Shown here piece after piece: positions 1-6,624 of a stretch of DNA of 21,734 bases; positions within the stretch are counted from its first letter, which is position 1, and each line of letters starts with the position of its first letter. The notes beneath the pieces were generated by a model, which was not told the DNA's origin, did no database searches, and saw only the letters and a program-made list of their open reading frames with translations. Source of the DNA: a virus; the IMG/VR virus record IMGVR_UViG_3300042868_004441, positions 1-21,734 of that record; one strand, written 5' to 3'. The position numbers were made by a program, and so were the translations under genes.

Positions 1-375
1 ATAGATAAAATAGATTTCAAGTCAGTCATTTTAACTATTGGTGGTTGGTTTATAGTTGATGAAGGTATTAAAGCAAGAAGGAGAATAATAAGATTGTTGG
101 AGGAAATTAAAAAGACAATTAAACTAAACTCCAACAAACATTATTTTAATGGTATGTTGATAGATGTGGCAGAAATCCCTTACACATTTGATGAACAGAG
201 AACAGGTTATATTACATTTGAATATACTTTGTTTATGAATAAGGAAATAAAGTTCAACAAACAAGAAATGACTATGTTGATGAACGAGATGATTGATGTT
301 GTGTATAAAGAACACTTTAAGGAACCAGTAGGTTTTGATGTGTATAAAAATAGAATAGAGTTTAACGCAAGATGA
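1..375 (+). CDS. 5'-truncated hypothetical protein
   Basis: The frame is open from the first base of the window to a TGA at 373-375, giving 124 visible residues. I treat it as truncated upstream. A TTG start at 94 is possible but would ignore 31 open codons that read as normal protein. The visible part begins with a short hydrophobic stretch (VILTIGGWFIV, residues 9-19), then a basic segment (KARRRI), then a mixed alpha/beta region rich in Lys, Glu and Phe. I do not recognise a family. The stop overlaps the ATG of the methyltransferase (ATGA, 372-375), so the two are probably translationally coupled and share a transcript. A role in packaging or DNA modification would be a guess from position only. 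Confidence 0.6.
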   Translation: MDKIDFKSVILTIGGWFIVDEGIKARRRIIRLLEEIKKTIKLNSNKHYFNGMLIDVAEIPYTFDEQRTGYITFEYTLFMNKEIKFNKQEMTMLMNEMIDVVYKEHFKEPVGFDVYKNRIEFNAR

Positions 376-1256
376 AAATACTAACGGGGGATTGTTTTGA
401 GTTGATTAAAGATATACCAGACAACTCAATTGACTTGGTGATTACCAGTCCTCCGTATGCGGATATTATCTCATATGGTAAAGATGTATCAATTAAAAAA
501 TCAAATGACTATGTAGATTGGATATTACCATTATTCAAGGAAATATATAGGGTATTAAAACCATCAGGTTCTTTTATATTAAACATAAATGATACTTGTA
601 AAGATGGTTATAGAAACACATTTATCTATGAATTGATTTATAGGAACTCAATAGAAACCCCACTAAAACTATACGACACTTACTTTTGGCATAAGTTGAA
701 CGGAATACCAAATGGGTCAAAGAAAAGGTTTAGAAACAATACAGAGTTCATATTCCATTTCTGTAAGGATACAAAACAGATGAGGTTTTATATGGATAGG
801 GTATTAAAGGAACCAGCCAAGGCAACAAGTGATAGGGCTAAATATCCTTGGCAACCAAAAGGTAATGGTGATATTGTTGATGGGGAAAGAACAAACAAAA
901 AACCCATTAAGATAAGAAAGACAAGTAAAAAAGTTGATTTAACAGGTTCAAGTTGTGATGAGTTTGTTGATAGGTATGTGCCAGAGAAAGTTAGACCTGA
1001 TAATGTATTTAGATTTCCAACAGCAGGTTTGGCAAGAGATAATACGATTAGACACCCCGCACCTTACCATAAAGAATTACCTTCCTATTTCATCAAATTA
1101 CTTACAGATGAGGGTGATATAGTCCTTGATGTATTCAGTGGAATAGGCACCACCGGTGTTAGTTGTAAGGAGTTAAATAGAGACTATATCGGTATGGAAC
1201 TAAACGAGAAATACGCAGAGTTCTCAAAACAAAGAATAATGAGTAAATTATTATGA
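372..1256 (+). CDS. DNA methyltransferase, beta-class, N4-cytosine or N6-adenine
   Basis: This 294-residue protein is an S-adenosylmethionine-dependent DNA amino-methyltransferase. The catalytic motif IV, TSPPY, lies near the N-terminus (residues 25-29). The AdoMet-binding motif I, DVFSGIGTTG, lies near the C-terminus (253-262), followed by DYIGMELNEKY. Motif IV before motif I is the beta-class order. An SPPY rather than DPPY core is common among N4-cytosine enzymes, but it also occurs in N6-adenine enzymes, so the modified base is uncertain. The variable middle part (about 90-225) would be the target recognition region. No restriction endonuclease is visible nearby, so it looks like an orphan phage enzyme that could protect phage DNA or mark it before packaging. 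It overlaps both neighbours by ATGA junctions. Confidence 0.9.
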   Translation: MKILTGDCFELIKDIPDNSIDLVITSPPYADIISYGKDVSIKKSNDYVDWILPLFKEIYRVLKPSGSFILNINDTCKDGYRNTFIYELIYRNSIETPLKLYDTYFWHKLNGIPNGSKKRFRNNTEFIFHFCKDTKQMRFYMDRVLKEPAKATSDRAKYPWQPKGNGDIVDGERTNKKPIKIRKTSKKVDLTGSSCDEFVDRYVPEKVRPDNVFRFPTAGLARDNTIRHPAPYHKELPSYFIKLLTDEGDIVLDVFSGIGTTGVSCKELNRDYIGMELNEKYAEFSKQRIMSKLL

Positions 1257-1366
1257 AAATACAAAGACAAAGAAAATCAAAACACAATAGACGAAAAGAT
1301 AAAGTTTATGTGATACTCCAATCTGTAAAGTGGAGTTTGGAATTACACAACTATTTTGGATTATGA
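1253..1366 (+). CDS. 37-residue basic micro-ORF between methyltransferase and terminase
   Basis: An ATG at 1253 opens a 37-codon frame ending at TGA 1364-1366. Its start overlaps the methyltransferase stop (ATGA, 1253-1256) and its stop overlaps the best start of the large terminase (ATGA, 1363-1366). The product begins with a strongly basic segment (KIQRQRKSKHNRRKDK) and ends with a more hydrophobic stretch (VYVILQSVKWSLELHNYFGL). I do not recognise it. Exact stop/start overlaps on both sides, in a run of genes using the same junction, support real translation. Its main job may simply be to carry ribosomes to the terminase start, or it could be a tiny nucleic-acid-binding partner of the terminase. 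It is too short for similarity to be decisive. Confidence 0.55.
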   Translation: MKIQRQRKSKHNRRKDKVYVILQSVKWSLELHNYFGL

Positions 1367-2514
1367 GCGTTAAAACAACAATTGTATTTGAGAAATTATT
1401 GGAAAGTGATGAACTTGGAAAAAGAATTGTTGTAGCACAAGGTGGTTCAAGAAGTGGAAAAACTTTTAACATTTTACTCTATTGGGTGTATAGATTATTA
1501 CAAGAAAATAACAAGACATTATCAATTGTAAGAAAAACATTACCATCATTAAAAAACTCTGTATTAAAAGATTTAATTGAGGTATTAGAAATCTTTGGAA
1601 TATATGACCCTACAAAGTTCCACAAACAAGATGGATACTACCAAATAGGAACAAACACCATCAACTGGTTCTCTGTAGATGAACCACAGAAACTGCGTGG
1701 TAGTAAAAGGGATTGGTTATATTGTAATGAAGCCAACGAGTTAAACATAGAGGATTGGAACCAGTTGATATTTAGAACCACAGATAAAGTAATCTTGGAC
1801 TTAAACCCGAGTGAATTATCCTGTTGGGTATATGACTTGGAAAATAGGGAGGATTGTTTTTATTTTAAGACGACTTGGAGAGATAATCCATTTGTGGATA
1901 AAAATATTATCAAGGAGTTAGAAAACCTAAAAGACAAAGATGAAAACTTATACAGGATTTACAACTTGGGTGAGAAGGGTATAGCAACAACTCTGGTGTT
2001 TAACAAATGGAATACCATACAACAAATACCCGATGGTTGTAAATTACTTGGATATGGAGCGGATTTTGGATATAATGACCCTTCAACACTTGTAGGTGTT
2101 TATCAAAGGGGAGATGAGTTATATTACAAAGAACTTATCTATGGTAAAAATCTAACCACACAGGACTTTATCTACAAGATAAAAGAATTGGATATAGATA
2201 AAACTGATACGATATGGTGTGATAGTTCCCAACCGGCAACCATAGAGGAAATGAGGAGGGAAAAAATAAACGCAAAACCTGTAAATAAGAAAACTATTTT
2301 ACACGGAATAGATTTAATGCGTAGGCATCATAACTATATTTTAGAGACATCAAAGAATATCTTATATGAGTTTGGTTCTTACAAGTGGAAAACTGACCGA
2401 GATGGTAATTTGTTAGACGCACCGATGGATACGGACAACCATACAATAGATAGTATCAGGTATGTATTAGAAAGCACAATAGGTAATAAACCAAAAAAGT
2501 TTGTAATAGTATGA
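1363..2514 (+). CDS. terL: Terminase large subunit (packaging ATPase/nuclease)
   Basis: This is the DNA-packaging motor, which cuts concatemeric phage DNA and pumps it into the procapsid through the portal. I choose the ATG at 1363 (383 residues) over a GTG at 1330 because the ATG forms an ATGA overlap with the upstream micro-ORF. The ATPase domain shows a Walker A motif, GGSRSGKT (residues 27-34), a Walker B-like WLYCNEANE (118-126, likely catalytic Glu123) and a coupling-type motif LDLNPS (145-150). The C-terminal RNase H-like nuclease shows GADFGYNDP (Asp234), CDSSQP (Asp287) and DTDNHTIDSIRY (acidic residues around 357-363). Length and motif order fit the Terminase_3 type. No small terminase subunit is recognisable in the window. 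Confidence 0.95.
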   Translation: MSVKTTIVFEKLLESDELGKRIVVAQGGSRSGKTFNILLYWVYRLLQENNKTLSIVRKTLPSLKNSVLKDLIEVLEIFGIYDPTKFHKQDGYYQIGTNTINWFSVDEPQKLRGSKRDWLYCNEANELNIEDWNQLIFRTTDKVILDLNPSELSCWVYDLENREDCFYFKTTWRDNPFVDKNIIKELENLKDKDENLYRIYNLGEKGIATTLVFNKWNTIQQIPDGCKLLGYGADFGYNDPSTLVGVYQRGDELYYKELIYGKNLTTQDFIYKIKELDIDKTDTIWCDSSQPATIEEMRREKINAKPVNKKTILHGIDLMRRHHNYILETSKNILYEFGSYKWKTDRDGNLLDAPMDTDNHTIDSIRYVLESTIGNKPKKFVIV

Positions 2515-3197
2515 TAGAAATAAAATTAGATGATAGAAAGATTAAAGTTGATGAGGAATTGACTATAAAGAAATACCAAGAGATTACCAAAAACCCAATC
2601 AAGTATAAAGATGGTGTTGAAGTATTGGCTTTATATTTGGGTGTATCCGTAGATGAGGTAAAAGAATTACCTTACAAAGACATAAAGTTTGTTGAGGCAT
2701 ACCTTACACAGAAATACACCAAAGAAGTAGATAAACAAATTGTATTCACATTTAACTACAAAGGTGTTGATTATGGTTTGGAAAATGATTGGAAAAAGAT
2801 GACTTGGGGGCAATGGATTAGTATGGAGGTATTATCTCAACCTGATAAAATAGCAGATAATATCGCACACATTATGGCATTACTTTACAGACCGATTAAA
2901 AAACAAGATGGAACAAAATATACTTTGGTGCCTTACAAGGAAAATGAAGTAGAAAATAGGAAAATACTATTCCAAGAATTACCTGTTAAGTATTGGTTTG
3001 GGGCAGCCACTTTTTTTTTTCTAATTGTAAAAATATACATACAAGATATAAAGAGTTCTTTGGATATGAGGAACAAGACGGAGAAACTACTGATGCCGAT
3101 ACGGAGGATACTGCCAAAATGGGCGCAACCGAAGCCACTTTACGCTTCTACTTTGAACTCACTTATGAACTCGCAAATAGAGACCTTACTAAAATAG
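2511..3197 (+). CDS. Probable tail assembly chaperone, zero-frame product
   Basis: This frame gives 228 residues, starting at an ATGA overlap with the terminase stop. The N-terminal 165 residues look like a genuine soluble domain, with a segment KKMTWGQWISME and a later NIAHIMALLYRP. I associate this pattern with small tail proteins of Bacteroidota phages. From a T10 run at 3011-3020 onward two frames are open. The zero-frame tail (residues 171-228, rich in Lys, Pro and Leu) looks like an out-of-frame reading, whereas the -1 frame reads like normal protein and ends in an ATGA overlap with the next gene. This short/extended pair resembles lambda G/GT, in which a -1 frameshift extends the tail assembly chaperone. 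The assignment rests on that architecture and on lying upstream of the tape measure gene. Confidence 0.6.
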   Translation: MIEIKLDDRKIKVDEELTIKKYQEITKNPIKYKDGVEVLALYLGVSVDEVKELPYKDIKFVEAYLTQKYTKEVDKQIVFTFNYKGVDYGLENDWKKMTWGQWISMEVLSQPDKIADNIAHIMALLYRPIKKQDGTKYTLVPYKENEVENRKILFQELPVKYWFGAATFFFLIVKIYIQDIKSSLDMRNKTEKLLMPIRRILPKWAQPKPLYASTLNSLMNSQIETLLK

Positions 3198-3316
3198 AAC
3201 AAATAGAAAATACTAATCTATATTTATGCCTTAACACTGCGTCTTTAATGAAAGATAGAATTATTAAAGAACGTAATGAATTAAAGAAATTAGAAAACCA
3301 GAATAAAACAAGATGA
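2990..3316 (+). CDS. -1 frame extension of the tail assembly chaperone
   Basis: This frame opens just after a TAA at 2987-2989 and ends at TGA 3314-3316, overlapping the ATG of the next gene. A -1 shift at the T10 run would join residues 1-170 of the upstream frame to this sequence and give one 268-residue protein. The extension carries an acidic stretch (DGETTDADTEDTAKMGATEA) and then a helical, charged region (YLCLNTASLMKDRIIKERNE) that looks like real coding sequence. Three explanations are possible: programmed frameshifting; a homopolymer miscount in the assembly (one more T would fuse the frames permanently); or a separate gene starting at the ATG at 3119 (65 residues). The position and the phasing of the T run favour the first two. 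Confidence 0.6.
   Translation, partial: VLVWGSHFFFSNCKNIHTRYKEFFGYEEQDGETTDADTEDTAKMGATEATLRFYFELTYELANRDLTKIEQIENTNLYLCLNTASLMKDRIIKERNELKKLENQNKTR
3011..3020 (+). promoter_or_regulatory. T10 run, candidate -1 frameshift slippery site
   Basis: Ten T residues follow ACx in the coding sequence. In the upstream frame the codons read ACT TTT TTT TTT CTA, so the canonical T TTT TTT heptamer is in the correct phase at 3011-3017 and again at 3014-3020. Slippage by -1 leads directly into the open frame that ends at 3316. I do not see a convincing downstream stem-loop, so the homopolymer itself would be the main driver. Confidence 0.55.
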
Positions 3317-3858
3317 ACGAATACATAACCTTTCATAAGATTTTAGATTACTTACAGGAGTGGGTAGATGGCTCACCCATAATGAATACATTTGGGTATG
3401 GTAATCTTGTAGATTTTGGTAAAAACATATCAGGGACTACAACACCGAATTATCCTTTCTTATTCGCAGTCCCACAAGCGATTACTTATGATGAGAACAC
3501 AACAACTTATCAACTTACACTTATCTTTGCCGATATTCTAAATACAGATGTTAATAATGAAAAAGATTGTGTGAGTGATATGTCCTTACAAGCAAGAAGG
3601 TTCTTATCATCTATCAAGTGGGGACAAAACACATATCCCTATATGTATGATAATATGGATTGTGTTATACCTGCGGCAGCCATACCCTTCTTTGAACGTA
3701 TGAGCGACCACGTGGCAGGTGTTGCCTTGGATACAAACATCATTATCTTTGAGGACTTAAACGCTTGTGATTACTATGTTAGTCCTACTCCATCTGTAAG
3801 TGCGTCAGCCACTCCAACACCCACAATAACTCCAACGCCCACAATAACACCATCATAA
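3313..3858 (+). CDS. Tail terminator/completion-like protein with Pro/Thr tail
   Basis: The product has 181 residues. Residues 1-155 resemble the tail-terminator or tail-completion proteins of long-tailed phages. They show an N-terminal helix (FHKILDYLQEWV), a central beta region (FPFLFAV-like segment 47-53, then YQLTLIFADIL at 66-76) and a helix (DCVSDMSLQARRFLSSIKW). This pattern is familiar to me from Bacteroidota phages, but the match is from memory. Such a protein caps the end of the tail tube and joins it to the head. Residues 157-181 form a Pro/Thr/Ser-rich tail (TPTPTITPTPTITPS) like the linkers in the adhesin genes further downstream. That is unusual for a neck component and might expose this end of the protein on the virion. 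It starts at an ATGA overlap with the chaperone extension. Confidence 0.55.
   Translation: MNEYITFHKILDYLQEWVDGSPIMNTFGYGNLVDFGKNISGTTTPNYPFLFAVPQAITYDENTTTYQLTLIFADILNTDVNNEKDCVSDMSLQARRFLSSIKWGQNTYPYMYDNMDCVIPAAAIPFFERMSDHVAGVALDTNIIIFEDLNACDYYVSPTPSVSASATPTPTITPTPTITPS
3781..3855 (+). repeat. Pro/Thr-rich coding repeat, C-terminus of tail terminator-like gene
   Basis: This is a low-complexity coding array for residues 157-181 built of Thr-Pro and Thr-Pro-Ser/Thr-Ile units. DNA motifs such as actccaac and cccacaataac recur within it. It belongs to the same linker type found in four further genes of this window. Confidence 0.85.
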
Positions 3859-3859
3859 T

Positions 3860-4456
3860 ATGGACGAGGAACAAATGAAATTACTTATTAGTGAGTTAAT
3901 TAAAGATGAATTACAAAATCAACTCCTACAAGTAGGACCGGCAAAATCCTATAATGGTATTCCAAAACCTACAAGTGGTAGATTTCCTGGTAGTATAGGA
4001 AACAAAATATCATCAGGGGAATTGTATAATTCTATCCAAGTATATTTTGATACTGATTTCTCACAAGGGGGATTAGAATTGAGAGTGGAGATGGCACCTT
4101 ATGGAAAGTATGTTGATGAAGGTAGATTACCTGGAACTGAAATACAAAAGACAAGAACAAGTAAAACAGGAAAACAAATCTCTTATACCTCTTATACAAA
4201 GTTCCCACCATTATCCTCAATTAAAAGTTGGGTTCAACAGAAACCAGCGCTTACAGCACCAAACTTAACAACAGACCAAAGAGCGTTCTTGGCAGCCCGT
4301 AGTATTGCTCGTGATGGTATATTCCCCACAGAGTTTATTAAAAAAGCCATAAATAATGTAGAGGACAAAGTGGTATATTATTTAGGAGAATATGCCAAAG
4401 AATATTTAACAAACTTACTGGCAACAGGACAATTAAAAGTATCATATAAAAAATAA
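3860..4456 (+). CDS. Neck / head-tail connector protein, HK97 gp10-like
   Basis: This 198-residue protein resembles the HK97 gp10-like neck proteins that join the head to the tail. The supporting segments are GELYNSIQVYF (residues 54-64), then YGKYVDEGRLPG (about 87-98), then FPPLSSIKSWV (115-125), and AFLAARSIARDGIFPTEFI (143-161), which together form a pattern I know from that family. The C-terminus is a helix ending in basic residues. The gene begins two bases after the stop of the tail terminator-like gene, and terminator and neck genes are commonly neighbours in phage genomes. It lacks the Pro/Thr array carried by the genes on both sides. The assignment is motif-based and would be tested by a profile search. 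Confidence 0.6.
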   Translation: MDEEQMKLLISELIKDELQNQLLQVGPAKSYNGIPKPTSGRFPGSIGNKISSGELYNSIQVYFDTDFSQGGLELRVEMAPYGKYVDEGRLPGTEIQKTRTSKTGKQISYTSYTKFPPLSSIKSWVQQKPALTAPNLTTDQRAFLAARSIARDGIFPTEFIKKAINNVEDKVVYYLGEYAKEYLTNLLATGQLKVSYKK

Positions 4457-4457
4457 A

Positions 4458-6071
4458 ATGAGTGTAATTTTTACAAATACCCCCGAACAATTCCAACCCG
4501 TATTGAGTGATGGAATATTTTTTACAGCATCTGCTGATACAACCAACACATACAATTTTAGATATGTCTATGACTTGTATGTAAATAATGAATTGGTGTT
4601 TCAGGGAAAAGCCACACCTAATCCTTTTGGGTTGGGAATAATTGATTTACAACAGATATTAGAAACATATTGTTTTAATAATGTAATCGCAGATTGGAAC
4701 GGAACAACAATTTACACTCACACAACCTTTCCATTTTCCAAACCTTACTATGATGAAACAATTACTTATCAAGTAAAATGTGGATATGAATATTCATCAA
4801 CTCCATTAGGAGCGATTACAGGATTTACTGGTAATGGTAATGCGATTGGAACACCAGCATATTCATCACAACAATACAAAACTTTCCGTTCAACTATGGG
4901 GGTAAATGGTAGAGCAACACAACAAAGTTTTAACATAGACCCATTTGTATTATCAGGAGACCCAACAACAATCAATCCTACAACATCAGGTTTGTTTTTA
5001 ACTAACTCACCAAGAATTAGAAACATACAACCAACAGAGTATTACACATTAGGATTTACAAACTACTTTTTAGGTGGAGCAATATTGAGTGAGCCTTACT
5101 ATGTGAAATATACCTTCTACGACAATCAAGGAACAGAGATTACAGGAACAACCTATGAGAACATCACCACTAATGGTGGAGGTCCAAGAACATCTTGTAA
5201 TCAAGTGTATCAATCAATCTACCAAGTATCACCAACAAGCGCATCAACATATAACACACTTTATGTAGGAGCAGGACCACAGAACATACCTAATTTCCCT
5301 CCAAATTGTGCTCAATATACAATTCAGTTATACGGGGTATTTACAGGGACAACATCACCGATACAACCCACTCCAACGCCTACGCCGTCTCCTACGGCAA
5401 CCAGCACCACTCCTACGCCCACTCCTACTCCTTCGGCAACCCCTGGTTGTGGAACTTGTAATGAGTATGCTATTACAAACACAGGTAGTAGCACAGCAAC
5501 AATCTTTATTGTAAATTGTAGTAATGGAGCATCACAATCATTTACAGCACTTACAGGACAAACCTACGTAGCTTGTTCTTGTTCTATACCTACAAGTGAG
5601 TTTGGAACAATTGATATACAACTATTAGGTGCTTGTAGTGTTCCACAACCATCACCAACTCCTACTCCTTCGGCAACCCCATCACCGGCTGTTCCTTGTA
5701 TCTGTTTAGAATATGAGTGTGTGGCAGCAGTTGATAGTTTTGGATTTGTAGATTATACGGATTGTAATGGAGTTGCTGCTCAACTTTATATGTTCCCTAA
5801 CACAACTGAATACATCTGTGCTTGCCAAGATAGTCCAGTTGGATTTAATGTTAGTGTGGTAGAAAGCGGACCTTATTGTGGTTGTAATTGTTCATCATAT
5901 AATGTGTTAAACACTTATGGTGGAACTTTATACTTTGATTATATTGATTGTGATGGAGACGCACAAACATTACCAATTGACGCAGGTGATGACTTTAACA
6001 TCTGTGCTTGTTTTGGAACTATTATTCCACAGACAGAACCATTAACCATAACTTATCTTGGAACTTGTTAA
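4458..6071 (+). CDS. Tail-associated protein with three Cys modules and Pro/Thr linkers
   Basis: The product has 537 residues. Residues 1-300 form a beta-rich domain beginning with a pattern (YVYDLYVNNELVFQGKATPN, 36-55) typical of a tail protein family in Bacteroidota phages. A Pro/Thr linker (303-329) is followed by three related modules of about 60 residues (330-393, 414-474, 475-537), with a second linker at 397-412. Each module has a Cys-x-Gly-type site (Cys354, Cys436, Cys498), then 18-19 residues later a CxC motif (373/375, 454/456, 516/518). The modules may be disulfide- or metal-stabilised surface domains; their function is unknown to me. The gene sits between a neck gene and another tail gene, so a tail-tip or decoration role is plausible. 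No signal peptide is present, as expected for a virion protein. Confidence 0.6.
   Translation: MSVIFTNTPEQFQPVLSDGIFFTASADTTNTYNFRYVYDLYVNNELVFQGKATPNPFGLGIIDLQQILETYCFNNVIADWNGTTIYTHTTFPFSKPYYDETITYQVKCGYEYSSTPLGAITGFTGNGNAIGTPAYSSQQYKTFRSTMGVNGRATQQSFNIDPFVLSGDPTTINPTTSGLFLTNSPRIRNIQPTEYYTLGFTNYFLGGAILSEPYYVKYTFYDNQGTEITGTTYENITTNGGGPRTSCNQVYQSIYQVSPTSASTYNTLYVGAGPQNIPNFPPNCAQYTIQLYGVFTGTTSPIQPTPTPTPSPTATSTTPTPTPTPSATPGCGTCNEYAITNTGSSTATIFIVNCSNGASQSFTALTGQTYVACSCSIPTSEFGTIDIQLLGACSVPQPSPTPTPSATPSPAVPCICLEYECVAAVDSFGFVDYTDCNGVAAQLYMFPNTTEYICACQDSPVGFNVSVVESGPYCGCNCSSYNVLNTYGGTLYFDYIDCDGDAQTLPIDAGDDFNICACFGTIIPQTEPLTITYLGTC
5364..5444 (+). repeat. Pro/Thr-rich coding repeat, first linker of Cys-module tail protein
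   Basis: The array encodes residues 303-329 (TPTPTPSPT-type units) and separates the N-terminal tail domain from the first Cys module. A shorter related array at 5646-5693 (residues 397-412) separates modules one and two. Modules two and three have no linker between them. Confidence 0.85.
5646..5693 (+). repeat. Pro/Thr-rich coding repeat, second linker of Cys-module tail protein
   Basis: This array encodes residues 397-412 (PSPTPTPSATPSP). The DNA stretch actcctactccttcggcaac recurs from the end of the first linker (around 5422-5441), so the two linkers probably arose by duplication together with the adjoining module. Confidence 0.8.
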
Positions 6072-6083
6072 AAATTAAAAACT

Positions 6084-6617
6084 ATGGGAATTATACCACA
6101 ACCTAATCCAACCACTTATACCCAAGGCAATTGCTCGGGATTTACACCTTGTAGTGAGATATTCACTTTTAATGTTGAGGACATTTGTTCTCGTTCATCT
6201 AATCAATTATTACAATTGATGTTTTTAAATAGATACGGACATTATGATTATTATACACTAACTGCCAACAAGTATGATGGTATAGATATACAAAGGGAAA
6301 CTTTCAAGCAGTGGAACTTGGATTGGGGTAGTCCTAATCCTGTTAAAACACAATACTCAAGAGGACTTACAGATAGTGAGGTTGTAATGGCTGAAACTAT
6401 TGTAGCCAACACAGGTTTCCTAAACCAACCAGACTTTATGTTCTTGGAGGAATTATGGACATCTAATGAGGTGTATGAGATACAACCTAACGGAGGATTG
6501 TATCCTGTTAATATCTTGAATACAGAGTTTATTAAAAAGATAGAAGGTGATAGAACCTTATACAATTTAGAACTTACTTATGTGTATAGTAATAACATAA
6601 AACTATTGGGTAAATAA
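6084..6617 (+). CDS. Tail-associated protein, NRYGHYDYY family
   Basis: This 177-residue protein carries the segment LMFLNRYGHYDYYTL (about residues 45-59), then YSRGLTDSEVVMAETIVANT and FMFLEELWTSNEVYEIQP. I associate this series with tail proteins of Bacteroidota phages. In those proteins I recall this part being the C-terminal half of a longer polypeptide whose N-terminal half resembles residues 30-70 of the preceding gene. If so, the ancestral protein is split here into two adjacent genes, with the linker and Cys modules added to the first. The start is the ATG at 6084, preceded by an A-rich stretch (aaaaattaaaaact) without a Shine-Dalgarno motif. The biochemical role is unknown; a tail-tip or baseplate-like role is inferred from neighbours. 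Confidence 0.55.
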   Translation: MGIIPQPNPTTYTQGNCSGFTPCSEIFTFNVEDICSRSSNQLLQLMFLNRYGHYDYYTLTANKYDGIDIQRETFKQWNLDWGSPNPVKTQYSRGLTDSEVVMAETIVANTGFLNQPDFMFLEELWTSNEVYEIQPNGGLYPVNILNTEFIKKIEGDRTLYNLELTYVYSNNIKLLGK

Positions 6618-6624
6618 TAACATC

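Noticed and set aside
1330-1362. GTG at 1330 as the terminase start
   Set aside because: It would add 11 residues unlike family N-termini and would ignore the ATGA junction at 1363 with the micro-ORF.
3011-3020. T10 run as an intrinsic terminator
   Set aside because: No GC-rich stem precedes it and it lies inside coding sequence in a coupled operon. A frameshift site or miscounted homopolymer is more likely.
5308-5514. Plus-strand alternate frame inside the Cys-module tail gene
   Set aside because: It is a Leu/Arg/Gln-rich out-of-frame reading of the Pro/Thr linker, lies wholly inside a well-supported gene and has no coupled junctions.
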